From positions 1 through 39,854 of IMG/VR virus record IMGVR_UViG_3300010157_000121: a stretch of 39,854 nt of DNA, one strand, 5' to 3'. The position numbers and the translations under genes were made by a program. Numbering within the stretch: the stretch's first letter is position 1; each line of letters opens with the position of its first letter. Below, piece after piece: positions 21,401-28,541 of this stretch. The notes beneath the pieces are model-generated. The model saw nothing but the letters and a program-made list of their open reading frames with translations, did not search any database and was not told the DNA's origin. This DNA comes from a virus.

Positions 21401-24400
21401 ACTTAAATTTTATAGGCGACGGGGTAACCAAGGCGTTTTATATAGGTACTTTATATTCTTCGACATCTTCGTACACAACTGTAGTATATGTAAATGGCGA
21501 GCTACAAGTTTATGGAGTAGATTATTCATACGACAATACGTCGGAACAGATATATTTTGTTTACGCTCCTCAGAGATTTGCTGAGATAACCGTCGTATCC
21601 GGAAGATTGACTATCAGTATCCAGAATTCGGCAGCCGCTGCTACTGGAAATATGATAACAGTTTTACCTGGTGTAGAAAATTCTGTGTTTAATGAATTAG
21701 GATTTGATACATTTGTGTTTACACAACAGATATTAAGCCCTGCCCCTACCGTATATGGTCAATTTGGCGCTTCGCTTAGTATAGATACTAATGCCATTAA
21801 TTTAATCGTCGGCAGTCCTAACGGCAATGTTTACGAGGCAACGACATTTGATGCTGGGCAGACTTATTTTGACGAGCATAGCACTACGATCTATAATGCC
21901 ATACTCAATGGCGGTGTTGCTTATACTTACGATTATTTCCCAGGTAGCACTAATACACTTAGCAATGCCGGGCAATTTGCGTTTGGGCAACAGATTTACA
22001 ATAGCAGTACTGTTAGTGGCGACAGATTTGCTGTCAGTGTAAATTATACCAGCGGTAGATTGTTGATCGGAGCTCCAGCAGGTTGGCCTACGAATATAAC
22101 GAATTTAAGTTACGCTACAGTATTCAATAACCCAACTAATTCGCCCGCATGGACACCTATACGCATACAGCAACCGGTCGTAGATGTTTACGCTATAAAC
22201 GGAGTATTCAGTTACAACGGTGGGCAGGCGATAGGTGTAAATGTAACGGCTACCGCCGGAACACAAACTTACTTTGACTTCTTTGATCCGTTACAGGGAA
22301 AAATATTAGGTGTCGCTAGACAAAATATTGATTATATCGGGGCAGTAGATCCTGCTCAATATAATGCAGGTCCGATTCATAATAATGGCAATGTATGGGG
22401 TAGCGAGAGACTTGGTGAGATGTGGTGGGATACGAATACTGTGAGATTTATCGACCCCAATCAAGATGATATCGTATATGCTAGTAGAAGATGGGGAACT
22501 ACATTTCCCGGCAGTAGTGTAGACATCTATCAGTGGGTCGAGAGCTCAACCCCACCAGCAAACTATACTGGCGCCGGCACTCCGTTAAGCACCGTCAGTT
22601 ATTCTGTCAGTTCACGATTAGGTCAGAATAATATTTTTCAGACACTATATTATTTCTGGGTCAGGGGTATCACCACAATAGCCAGCGGTGCTGGTAAAAC
22701 TCTTAGCTCTAGCGGTATTAGTAGTTATATAACTGATCCTCGCAGTAGCGGACTACCTTATATCGCCGGGCTTAATGCTTCAACTATAGCCATTTACAAT
22801 GCACAGAATTTATTAGAAGCTACAAATACTATTTTAAGTATAGGATTTGATCGAGAGATCAACGATGCTGTGGTACATCAAGAGTATCAGATAATTACCG
22901 ATGGTATTGCTAACAGTTTCTTAAACACTCAACTGTATCGCAAATTATTAGATAGTTTGTGCGGTGTCGACATTGCTGGCAATGCTGTGCCTGATCCTAC
23001 ACTAAGTTTAGGCATGCAGTTTGGAGTACAGTTTAGACCTCGTCAAAGTATGTTTGCTGATAGATTTACGGCACTACAAAATTATCTAGGTCGTGCTAAC
23101 ACAGTACTGTCTCAATATCCCATAAGCGAAACCCGTAGTTTTAGTCTACTCAATTCTGTACAACCTATACCAACTGCCAGTTCCGGAGCTTGGAATTTTG
23201 AAGTACCTAATTTAGAAATATTAGGGTTCCAGAATCTCGCAACTGTGCCTGTTGGTTATAGATATCTAGTATTGAGTGATAGTAGCCAACAAGGTCGATG
23301 GACAATCTATCAAGTACAATCTAATAAATCTTTGTATTTGGTACAAGTACAGAGTTATAACACTCCGTTATATTGGTATTACATTAATTGGTATCAGCCT
23401 GGATATAATAGCAGTATCGCCCCTGTGGCCGCAGTACAAAATTATGGCCAACTAATAACATTGCCAGTTACTACCGCTTCAGTTGGATCTAGCGTTCGTG
23501 TAATAAGCAACGGCGCAGGCAAGTGGGAAATATATCTGCGCACTGGAGTGGGCACAGCTAATGATTGGACTCGCGTGGGATTAGAAGATGGCACCATCGC
23601 ATTTTCTCAATCGTTGTGGAACTATGCCAAAGGTAATTTTGGATTTGATGCTGATGTGTTTGATGCTCAATACTTTGACGAAACCCCGCAAGTTGAAACG
23701 AGATTTATTCTCAGAGCCTTAAACGAAGAGATCTACGTCGACGATTTACAGATCGAACGTAATAGCAGTTTGATCTTGATGTTCAATTATGTGTATAGCG
23801 AATTTACTGATCCATCGTGGCTGATTAAAACTAGCTATGTAGATGTCAATCATAATATCAGATCATTACAACCTTATCAAACTTATCTTCAAGATAATCA
23901 GAATTTCGTATTAGATTATTTCCAAGAAGTTAAGCCTTATCATGTACAAGTGAGACAATTTAATCTAATTTACAGTGGTGAAGACGATTTCTTAGGCGAC
24001 TTAACTGACTTTGATCTGCCGGCATACTGGGATACCGCTTTAGAAATACCGCAGTTTGTTAGCCCGATACTGACGCCGTACGACACTGCCATCACGCCAG
24101 TGTATTCCACTGCGAGCGATGCTGCTTCTAACGCACAGATCTGGGTACCTCCTAGCTTATATAATCAATGGTATTCTAATTATTTGCTGAGCATACAAAG
24201 CGTAGCCATCGCAAACGGAGGGTCAGGTTATACGGTCGCACCCACAATTACGGTAACAGGAACATGCGTGACTCCTGCTGTAATGACCGCAGTTATCAAC
24301 GGAGCAGGACAAGTTGTGGCTATCAACGTTGTCGACTCTGGGGTCGGATATCGTACTACAGCAATAATCAATATCGTCGGCGGCAATGGGTCAGGGGCCC

Positions 24401-27400
24401 AAGCTGTTGCCTATATGGGCAATAATCTAGTACGTTCGATCAAAACCACTATAAAATATGACCGATATGAATACCAAACTACGATTATAGATTGGGTATC
24501 GGGTACAACCTATACGGCAGGCGAACAAGTAAGATATGACAATACTGTATGGCAAGCTAACAGTACTGTAATCAATACGATTTTTGATCCTAGTCAGTGG
24601 ACTTTAGTAAGTGCCAGTGAATTAAGCGGGGTTGATCGTACTATGGGCTACTATGTGTCAACCCCCGATACCCCAGGGTTATCCCTGCCGCTATTAATCG
24701 ATGGTATCGATTATCCCGGGGTTCAAGTTACTGGATTAAACTTTATTGACAACCCCGGGTTTGGTCGCGGTGGATTTGCTGCTTTGCCTTTTAATAATGT
24801 ATCATACGATGCCAACGGTAAACCTACTTATTATATAGGTCTATTAGATACTATTTTTGAAAGTTCATATGTTGATCCTTATCTGGGTACGCGAGCCACA
24901 GATATAAACATAGTAGGCGGAGCATATGTTGATACATTCGAAAGTCACGCCCCCGAAGAGTTAGTGCCGGGCATAGAATTTGACACATTGGATTATCGTG
25001 TGTATACAACACCCGGAGCTGACTGGCAAGGCTTTGGGCATGGATTTCCGCAGAGTCTAGTTAATGTAATCTACGATGCTGCTCAGGCAACCATTAGTTT
25101 TGCCAATCAACAGCCATACCCAATCGCACTTGTGATAAATGATGATACTCAAGGTAGATATCTAGTATCTGGAATAGATTACACTGTTGACTGGGCAAAT
25201 CAGTCTTTCACCATACTTGCATCATCTACGATAGTCTCAGATGGTGACCAGTTAGGTATCAATGTATTTGAATTAGGAGGTGGGAACCAACTATTCAAGG
25301 GAGTATACAACGGAGCTGAAGTTTTAAATGCTCTGACTGTACCAGTCGAATACAGTTTAATATATGAATTTGCGATTTTTGTCAATGGGGTCTATCTATC
25401 TAGCAGTAATTATACCTATGCTGCGGGCGCAGAGTACGGCACTACTCAGATCCAGTTTAATTCAACTTATACCGACACCGATTTTATCAGTTTAGTGGCC
25501 ATCGGACCAACTACCATAGACGGTGTTACGACTGACTATTCATGGAGCGTACCAGTAACACAACCCATCATCGCCACAGGCAGTATAGCATATCAATTAG
25601 ATAATAGTTTAGATTATACCAACTCCGTAAACGCCATCGTAACATTAGCTGGCACACGTGCCCGCACAGCAGCTGGCATCGCTTATGTAGGTGACGGAGC
25701 TACTACTTCGTACACGGTGGCACAAAGATTGGGCATCGATCAACTTACAATTTTACCCACAGATGTGAGTGTGTATTTAAATGACGTACTTCAAAACTTT
25801 TCAACTTACGCGGTAGACCCAAATACAGCAGGAACTGTGGTAATATTTAATGTTGCCCCCGCTGCCGGGACAAGAGTTTATCTAGCAGTAGCTACAGGGG
25901 CACAGGTCATCATCGATCCAGTATCTAAAATCTTAGAGTTTGTGCCTGGTCGTGGATTGACGCCCTTCACGGGTCAGATTATTACAGTTACTACATGGAA
26001 TGATACCAGAGAACAACGAGCACTCACACAGGTATTTGTAGGCCCAGTTACAGTAGGTGAAACTGTATCTGAAGGTTTTGATAGCACAGTGTTTGATCCG
26101 TTATTTGTGCCTGCAATAGAACCTGCTAATTATCCCGGCCCATTTCCTGCTACACAATTAACAGCGGGTTTTGTATATCAAATTAATGCTGTTGGTACTA
26201 CAGACTTTACAGTTATCGGAGCACCAAATAATAATGTTAACACAGTATTCACGGTACAAACTGCGATTCCTGTAGAATTAATCTTACCCAATAGTGTATT
26301 CTATTGCGAAACAAATAGTCTTCCGTTAGTAGTAGGTGGGGTAGTTGTAATTTCTGGTATGCTATCGACAGGCACGGGTATGGCCACTATTCCAGATTTA
26401 TTACCCCAAGGGTTTAATGTTACTCCTTTCAACACCGGAGCTTTTAACGGAGAGGCCATTACAATTTACTATATTGTGACCACAAATGGATCAACTAAAT
26501 TCCAATTATCCGAAACTCCCGGGGGTCCAGTGATTATAACTACGCCCGGGGCCGTTCAAGGATTATATTTTAATACTCAAGCATCCGGAAATGGTAACGC
26601 TCTCGAAATGCAGTATATTCGTGATACTAGTACGAATTTATATAACGATGAACCAGGCTCATTTAATTACACCGAAGGAACTACTATTTCAACAAATAAT
26701 CTAATTCTCGGATCTGTAATTACAGACGCAGAAAGATTATGGGTATCATTAAATGGGAAAATCCTAAACACCACACAAGACTTTACGTTAGCGACAACTT
26801 TTATTGGTAGCGAATTCAGTACAAGTGCTTTTGGTATTGGCGGTTTCAGTTATACGATGGCAGCATCCGAACTCGTATTGACCTCGGGGATCTTACAACC
26901 AACTGACACTGTAATGGTCACCCAATTCACAAATTATGTAGTACCCGAATCGATGACTTTCCGACTATTTCAAGACATGCGAGGAGTACAGGCTACATAT
27001 AGAATTACAAATGCAACTACGACTACCACAGCTAGTCCAGTGGCTTTAGCAGACGACGTCATATATGTGGTCGACGCCGGGGCATTATCTATTCCTAATT
27101 TTATGGCAAACGTATGGGGAGTCGTTACTATAGGCGGTGAGCGTATTATGTATCGTAGTCTAGATCTTGTTAATAATTCCATCAGTAATTTGCTACGTGG
27201 TACCGCAGGCACAGGAGCAGCGGCACACGATGCTGGTACGTATGTATATGACGAAGGCCGGGGAAATTTGATGCCAGAACAATTTCAAAATTACATTGTC
27301 AGCGATACTGCTCTAGCTGACGGGGTAACTAAAGAATTTACAGCAACAAATATTTCATTAAGTGGGTCAAATCCCATAGTTTGGATAGAGACCGATAGTT

Positions 27401-27738
27401 ACTCGGGAGCTACTACGGTAGTCGACGGTATTAATTATTACTATGCAAAACAAGCAGTGCCCGCAAATACAATTATCACCGATACCACATACTGGCAGCC
27501 GTTGAATAGAGCTGTACAAGTTTACGTAGGTGGTACACTACAAACATCAGGTTATACGTTCTTAAATGAAAGCCCGGTCACTATAGAATTTGCCAGCGCT
27601 CCTGCCGCAGGAGTGGATGTTACTATATTAGTGAAACGTGGAGTAATTTGGTACGCTCAAGGCATGGATACTGCCAGTAACGGAGTACCTTTACAAGAAA
27701 CTAATACAGCAGCAGCTAGATTCTTACAAGGCCATTGA
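12400..27738 (+). CDS. Giant 5112-residue mosaic baseplate protein (gp7 position)
   Basis: One uninterrupted 15.3-kb frame covers 38 percent of the window. The first 150 residues look like a conserved baseplate segment: SVDFLPQIFQTPVNTQFL, YVIEPTASRNNYQLEPG and LFESEYYSWDPFVDFDKLN followed by YYWLPNGP. Then come, in order: a degenerate cupredoxin-like domain (217-299); a Trp/Tyr-rich region (about 720-2000) with RSNRWFHTDVLKL and FRSTPYTYAEVNQILSEEF; a chitin-binding-like module (1981-2021); an interrupted set of seven FG-GAP repeats (2387-3244); a second chitin-binding-like module (4029-4074); and a conserved block with GTRATDINIVGGAYVDTFES. Small beta-modules containing VYVNG are scattered throughout. 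T4 gp7, encoded right after gp6, has 1032 residues; this gene has the gp7 position but about five times the length. It is probably the outer wedge arm plus peripheral binding modules. No catalytic motif, transmembrane segment or frameshift was seen. Confidence 0.82.
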   Translation: MANQIRSVDFLPQIFQTPVNTQFLSATLDQLIQEPKYKQTQGFIGQKTGPGVNPNDNYVIEPTASRNNYQLEPGVVSLNPTTSALDDVITYPGILDALSTQGGIVNQADRLFESEYYSWDPFVDFDKLNNYAQYYWLPNGPDAVTVAGTEVPTTQTFTVTRANGAYTFNGYTGDNPAITLVRNGNYQFNVAQNTADAIDFRVTNNGTSSWAIDYQPNPTLTLVRGNTYSFNLIQTLPLAFYIKTELSYGTTNIWSEGVSNNGAVQGLIIFTVPQDAPDVLYYCNDLEFNLRGQLNIVDATSGTGPDFWIQTQPGTKGVLPWSPNISSRDVLGVSNNGIDLGTVSFSVPASTAQDFYFSLTNIGRVDLIAGSQYQFDKINGVTVASFLASYPTGIDGITNINNRTLVFTTQTASPELGGWYYQSPFSPQTRTSPPNVPDPADGQAGTFDASPFDQSTPITDPAIQFGVWRANYVTVNGVQFIQLTSVQNVATLSQLTVGMGTQWVNTQWWKNSQGYYVEMPALTAPLSTLFYQDSEDPNIFGTINLINQNSNASIDVDIDILGKKTYTSPNGVTFTNGLKVIFQGAVTPSSYQGNSYYVQGVGAGIVLLPVSEFVVPETYATEVSSIQVTGATSTGTEVTLTYVTQSYVPFVTGEIIIVSGIVSETGNYNGVFTVLSATESQVVYTSTAIGVYVSGGKIDAYGNQPLTPDYITISQASIDLNPWTRSNRWFHTDVLKLTAAYNKTSPSYVNVQRAKRPILEFRAGTKLFNFGSDGVIPVNVIDFTQTNALENVNGQTGYGTDGYTLIQGSLIIFAADANPAVRNNIYQVTFIVPDPANPTPIIDLVLVSGYDPILLNQSTVCLDGLTLTGVSFYYNGTNWVKSQQKTAVNQPPLFDVFDSNSNSFGDTEYYPSTNFTGCKLLSYAENPDNPVDSVLGIPLAYFSIDNIGDILFDNNLYTDTFVYTKTNNGITVDVSTGFVRQYLTRTLYSTELGWQTAAIPSLPRQQFQFNYSGQPLQLDVLAATSLGVPAVQIFINNVYQLSNSYTLSVNANTNTTVITLTGTGYVIGDIIEVLVYSSEVSNVGFYQVPVNLENNPFNGNSSQFSLGTIRQHYATVCENLLGFQGTINGPNNTRDLGNIVPYGQQILQQSSPLTLAGYFLRSINYDIFASIEYNSREYVKYKNKLLTAVTQLNISVGQSVSSILDAAIQRITVSFTNSSPFYWSDMLPTGANYTSNSTTVNPITTATFNTVQTYNFTSSNYLGLLVYVNGVLLLRGPQYVVSTEAPKLTILIPLNIGDVVTINEYPTTIPSWCPNTPSKMGLYPKYTPEIYLDETYSEPTVVIQGHDGSITVAFGDIRDQVLLEFEKRIYDNIKVDDNPIPLTTDEVDPNFYPAQTTALLPGFFRSTPYTYAEVNQILSEEFLTWVGQNKIDYTRQNYVADNPFSYNYGQSANRITGEEFLQGNWRGIYRYFYDTETPNSTPWEMVGFSEEPNWWVQRYGPAPYTSGNTVLWDDLEAGIVGDPAGPYILSEYARPGLSKVIPAGSEGELLSPLECVVGKNDPLSFQASWVAGDGGPVQASWWNSSSYPFAIMRLLALTKPAQFFSLFADRDLYRYNTTLGQYLYNGRYRLNASGVQIYGNGVSKASYINWIVDYYSQSGVNSTTALTEALANLDVRLCYRMASFSDPVYLRLFTERAGPNSTNNSLLIPPTSYDLLFYKNQPFNQITYSSVIVTVTELANGGTGYAVFGYSNVQPYFEVLVSNPFGPYQPITAGGVTVKVPTQYTTNTTLIPYGYVFTNTTSVCDFLLSYGGYLENQGIIFNNVENGYTLNWQQMAQEFLYFSSQGWTPGTMINLNPCATKITASQPISIVDTIASVTPENMLLDQNHKVLDVRTMVVFRDGNTFSVSTTTGQTINFLTLKFTNYEDMVVLNNTSQYQDLIYNPITAARQSRLSLIASTTTEWDGQLNAQGFILNLNNVKQWQSYTKYTKGQIVLYKNTYWQAVTISQPQETFNYNDWVKSNYQLIDQGLLPNLANKADQLVSAYDVYQANLTSDNDLFAFGLIGFRPRQYMTDMNLDGVTQVQLYQQFIGTKGTRLAAQVFGNANLGKESGQYNVYENWGVLSGTYGAQANRSYFEIQLNQSLLSYNPSTIQIIVPGQTSQANQTVFVDNLWRESYKITSPDVLPTTYENSNLPTALPTAGYVCLDDVNVTVFSIDDPSAISADLNNIGIGTYIWIAKINSYNWGVYRVAEVPGQMRLLTNGLNGTSTVSFSAAHGLAVADLIIIKYFNPAVNGVYRVLAIPSITTITIAYTFTNTNLTSVGGTGLVFRLQPARVSQASDISTLDYVNNLLPGDIVWVDNDGNGHWETLKKQSPFVANTTIIPEFTADTQYGISVAQTIDSFGALVGAPGANNGAGAALAYFKGATTDYQYSTIFVPSATGSAGFGNLVNFGNQNWAVVGASNSLSGVGYATMIYRNSLDGQYSITQLLVPPDQNFTAIGFGTSGVISTDEHWMYIGAPNNNTVYAYERVDVVDQFITYTTDGVTTSFAYSDAIQINYAEINQLIVTLGTLVVTPNVDYTITSNNVVFIDAPFRGQTLSITRRQQTQLDQVIYSNLSQSSTSGTGQGATFTVTNTRGVYSAILTYGGSAYNIGDTLTINGSVIGGVTPANNLIIVVTNVAGGVLVSFTTAGGGITDTSSFNLSSSLYTATNIYSFTVVVDSRIQRPYLDYTFNNTSAELTFLSGSNPTAGAAIIVTSETYWQYVTSITASDSAYGDKFGASVGTTTDGRQIIIGAPNAEVNTIGMAGKAYVFDRSVIRYIVSNASQTTYPMSGTINSPVAVSVNNVFLLTTAQSITGQYTVSGNNIVFSNITFTIGDIIQIETNEIQQIQEFNSDTPSYEAKFSTAIDVCPLNCSIYTGAPFDSTYVSQAGSVDHLVNQSRVYGVTTTTIANPVLTAYGTLRINDSIIAIPPAPLNTVTGFADAINNSGIPNVAAATTPNLNFIGDGVTKAFYIGTLYSSTSSYTTVVYVNGELQVYGVDYSYDNTSEQIYFVYAPQRFAEITVVSGRLTISIQNSAAAATGNMITVLPGVENSVFNELGFDTFVFTQQILSPAPTVYGQFGASLSIDTNAINLIVGSPNGNVYEATTFDAGQTYFDEHSTTIYNAILNGGVAYTYDYFPGSTNTLSNAGQFAFGQQIYNSSTVSGDRFAVSVNYTSGRLLIGAPAGWPTNITNLSYATVFNNPTNSPAWTPIRIQQPVVDVYAINGVFSYNGGQAIGVNVTATAGTQTYFDFFDPLQGKILGVARQNIDYIGAVDPAQYNAGPIHNNGNVWGSERLGEMWWDTNTVRFIDPNQDDIVYASRRWGTTFPGSSVDIYQWVESSTPPANYTGAGTPLSTVSYSVSSRLGQNNIFQTLYYFWVRGITTIASGAGKTLSSSGISSYITDPRSSGLPYIAGLNASTIAIYNAQNLLEATNTILSIGFDREINDAVVHQEYQIITDGIANSFLNTQLYRKLLDSLCGVDIAGNAVPDPTLSLGMQFGVQFRPRQSMFADRFTALQNYLGRANTVLSQYPISETRSFSLLNSVQPIPTASSGAWNFEVPNLEILGFQNLATVPVGYRYLVLSDSSQQGRWTIYQVQSNKSLYLVQVQSYNTPLYWYYINWYQPGYNSSIAPVAAVQNYGQLITLPVTTASVGSSVRVISNGAGKWEIYLRTGVGTANDWTRVGLEDGTIAFSQSLWNYAKGNFGFDADVFDAQYFDETPQVETRFILRALNEEIYVDDLQIERNSSLILMFNYVYSEFTDPSWLIKTSYVDVNHNIRSLQPYQTYLQDNQNFVLDYFQEVKPYHVQVRQFNLIYSGEDDFLGDLTDFDLPAYWDTALEIPQFVSPILTPYDTAITPVYSTASDAASNAQIWVPPSLYNQWYSNYLLSIQSVAIANGGSGYTVAPTITVTGTCVTPAVMTAVINGAGQVVAINVVDSGVGYRTTAIINIVGGNGSGAQAVAYMGNNLVRSIKTTIKYDRYEYQTTIIDWVSGTTYTAGEQVRYDNTVWQANSTVINTIFDPSQWTLVSASELSGVDRTMGYYVSTPDTPGLSLPLLIDGIDYPGVQVTGLNFIDNPGFGRGGFAALPFNNVSYDANGKPTYYIGLLDTIFESSYVDPYLGTRATDINIVGGAYVDTFESHAPEELVPGIEFDTLDYRVYTTPGADWQGFGHGFPQSLVNVIYDAAQATISFANQQPYPIALVINDDTQGRYLVSGIDYTVDWANQSFTILASSTIVSDGDQLGINVFELGGGNQLFKGVYNGAEVLNALTVPVEYSLIYEFAIFVNGVYLSSSNYTYAAGAEYGTTQIQFNSTYTDTDFISLVAIGPTTIDGVTTDYSWSVPVTQPIIATGSIAYQLDNSLDYTNSVNAIVTLAGTRARTAAGIAYVGDGATTSYTVAQRLGIDQLTILPTDVSVYLNDVLQNFSTYAVDPNTAGTVVIFNVAPAAGTRVYLAVATGAQVIIDPVSKILEFVPGRGLTPFTGQIITVTTWNDTREQRALTQVFVGPVTVGETVSEGFDSTVFDPLFVPAIEPANYPGPFPATQLTAGFVYQINAVGTTDFTVIGAPNNNVNTVFTVQTAIPVELILPNSVFYCETNSLPLVVGGVVVISGMLSTGTGMATIPDLLPQGFNVTPFNTGAFNGEAITIYYIVTTNGSTKFQLSETPGGPVIITTPGAVQGLYFNTQASGNGNALEMQYIRDTSTNLYNDEPGSFNYTEGTTISTNNLILGSVITDAERLWVSLNGKILNTTQDFTLATTFIGSEFSTSAFGIGGFSYTMAASELVLTSGILQPTDTVMVTQFTNYVVPESMTFRLFQDMRGVQATYRITNATTTTTASPVALADDVIYVVDAGALSIPNFMANVWGVVTIGGERIMYRSLDLVNNSISNLLRGTAGTGAAAHDAGTYVYDEGRGNLMPEQFQNYIVSDTALADGVTKEFTATNISLSGSNPIVWIETDSYSGATTVVDGINYYYAKQAVPANTIITDTTYWQPLNRAVQVYVGGTLQTSGYTFLNESPVTIEFASAPAAGVDVTILVKRGVIWYAQGMDTASNGVPLQETNTAAARFLQGH
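13048..13296 (+). other. Degenerate cupredoxin-like domain in the giant protein
   Basis: Residues 217-299 read PTLTLVRGNTYSFNL, then GVSNNGAVQGLIIFTVP and DAPDVLYYCNDLEF, then LRGQLNIVD. This is the layout of plastocyanin-like domains: RG.TY.FN strand, GV.NNG turn, VP.DAP, YYC loop, G.I.VVD end. The copper-site Cys equivalent (C283) is kept. The position usually held by His before FYIKT is Ala (A239), and the usual His and Met after the Cys are absent. The fold is likely; copper binding is not. Confidence 0.55.
18340..18462 (+). other. Chitin-binding-like module 1 in the giant protein
   Basis: Residues 1981-2021 follow the pattern W..YTKYTKGQIVLYKNTYWQA followed by an acidic/aromatic tail ending YNDWVKS. 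This is the W..Y..G..V.Y....W.A layout of small carbohydrate-binding modules of the CBM5/12 type. Surface polysaccharide binding is an inference from that layout. Confidence 0.5.
19558..22131 (+). repeat. Seven FG-GAP-type repeats, interrupted, in the giant protein
   Basis: Seven segments share the pattern FG..V....D...L.VGAP.......G.AYVF: 19558-19674, 19726-19830, 19885-19992, 20716-20844, 21097-about 21210, 21751-21939 and 22012-22131. Clear cores include SFGALVGAPGANNG, GDKFGASVGTTTDGRQIIIG, QFGASLSIDTNAINLIVGSP and RFAVSVNYTSGRLLIGAP. Seven is the number that closes an integrin-alpha-like beta-propeller. The runs between repeats 3 and 4, 4 and 5, and 5 and 6 hold inserted beta-modules of about 80-240 residues. 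The fifth copy is the most divergent. Confidence 0.7.
24484..24621 (+). other. Chitin-binding-like module 2 in the giant protein
   Basis: Residues about 4029-4074 read IIDWVSGTTYTAGEQVRYDN, then VWQA, then FDPSQWTLVS. This is the same W..G..Y..G..V.Y....W.A....P....W pattern as at 18340, and a better match to CBM5/12-like modules. Confidence 0.55.
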
Positions 27739-27764
27739 AGTTTAAAAACATAAGATTTCAACAT

Positions 27765-27772
27765 TATAAATA
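27765..27772 (+). promoter_or_regulatory. T4-type late promoter-like octamer (TATAAATA)
   Basis: An exact TATAAATA sits in the 39-base gap after the giant gene, only 5 bases before the ATG at 27778. If used as a promoter, the transcript would start inside the 47-residue gene and chiefly serve the 201-residue gene at 27918. Confidence 0.5.
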
Positions 27773-27777
27773 CGCAT

Positions 27778-27921
27778 ATGGAAAATAAAACAACTACTCA
27801 AACACCGCAAGTTCAAAAACCTCAAAAAAGACCCGACGATACTGGTCATGTATCTGTAGATGGATTTGTGAAGATTTTTGATCCAAAAACTCACAAAGTA
27901 TTTGTGGAGCAAAAAGCATGA
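27778..27921 (+). CDS. 47-residue mini-protein related to the next gene product
   Basis: A short frame from ATG at 27778 to TGA at 27921. The first half is Gln/Lys/Thr/Pro-rich; the second half ends DGFVKIFDPKTHKVFVEQKA. That end aligns with the N-terminal motif GHIKITDRNTGEVLVDK of the next protein, so it looks like a stand-alone copy of that hairpin. Its stop overlaps the next start as ATGA, and a GGAG at 27906-27909 lies inside it, serving the downstream gene. Lack of frame interruption, motif similarity and coupling support it as a real gene. Function unknown; probably a small virion or assembly component. Confidence 0.62.
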   Translation: MENKTTTQTPQVQKPQKRPDDTGHVSVDGFVKIFDPKTHKVFVEQKA

Positions 27922-28523
27922 ATAACCTAATTACCCCTGTAATAAAAGGTCACATCAAAATTACAGATCGCAATACCGGCGAAGTATTAGTGGACAAAGA
28001 TAATGCCATTAATTACGAAAATATTTCTATAGCTATGGCTAATACTCTCAGCGATCAGGGCAAGGGTTGGATATATGCCATGGCGTTTGGTAACGGCGGA
28101 TCTGCTGTAGATCCCACAGGCGTGATCACATATCTGCCTCCCAATGTTACAGGACAAAACGCTAGTTTATATAACGAAACTTACGCTAAAGTCGTAGATC
28201 AATCTTCGGCTAGTAATCTGGACCCTATCAACAATAATATGACAGTGTTGCATACCCCGGGTAATTATTATACTGATATACTAGTGACCTGCTTATTAGA
28301 TTACGGCGAGCCAGCAGGTCAGCAGGCCTTTGACAACAGCACTAATTTCAACGGTGAGTATGTGTTTGACGAGTTAGGTTTACAGTGTTGGAATGGATCG
28401 GCTACTGATTTGTTTTTGATCACACACGTAATTTTCCACCCTGTACAAAAAAGTTTAAATCGCCAAATTCAAATAGATTACACTTTACGGATACAAACTC
28501 TCACTAATCTTTCAACAACTTAG
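27918..28523 (+). CDS. Putative virion structural protein near tail fibres
   Basis: A 201-residue protein. It opens with IKGHIKITDRNTGEVLVDKD followed by NAINYENISIAMAN (about residues 9-41), a motif I associate with small structural proteins of marine and jumbo myoviruses. GWIYAMAFGNGGSAVDPTG follows. The second half has YVFDELGLQCWNG and a C-terminal block LNRQIQIDYTLRIQTLTN that looks like a conserved beta-strand pair. It lies between the giant baseplate protein and the fibres and could be a fibre-attachment or baseplate-tip protein. The start is set by the ATGA overlap and GGAG eight bases upstream. No enzyme motif is visible. Confidence 0.6.
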   Translation: MNNLITPVIKGHIKITDRNTGEVLVDKDNAINYENISIAMANTLSDQGKGWIYAMAFGNGGSAVDPTGVITYLPPNVTGQNASLYNETYAKVVDQSSASNLDPINNNMTVLHTPGNYYTDILVTCLLDYGEPAGQQAFDNSTNFNGEYVFDELGLQCWNGSATDLFLITHVIFHPVQKSLNRQIQIDYTLRIQTLTNLSTT

Positions 28524-28541
28524 TATGAATTGGGCAGACGG

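Noticed and set aside
12400-27738. Giant gene as an assembly artefact or fusion of several genes
   Set aside because: No internal stop or abrupt composition change was seen and the frame is continuous with coherent domains throughout; still worth confirming with reads.
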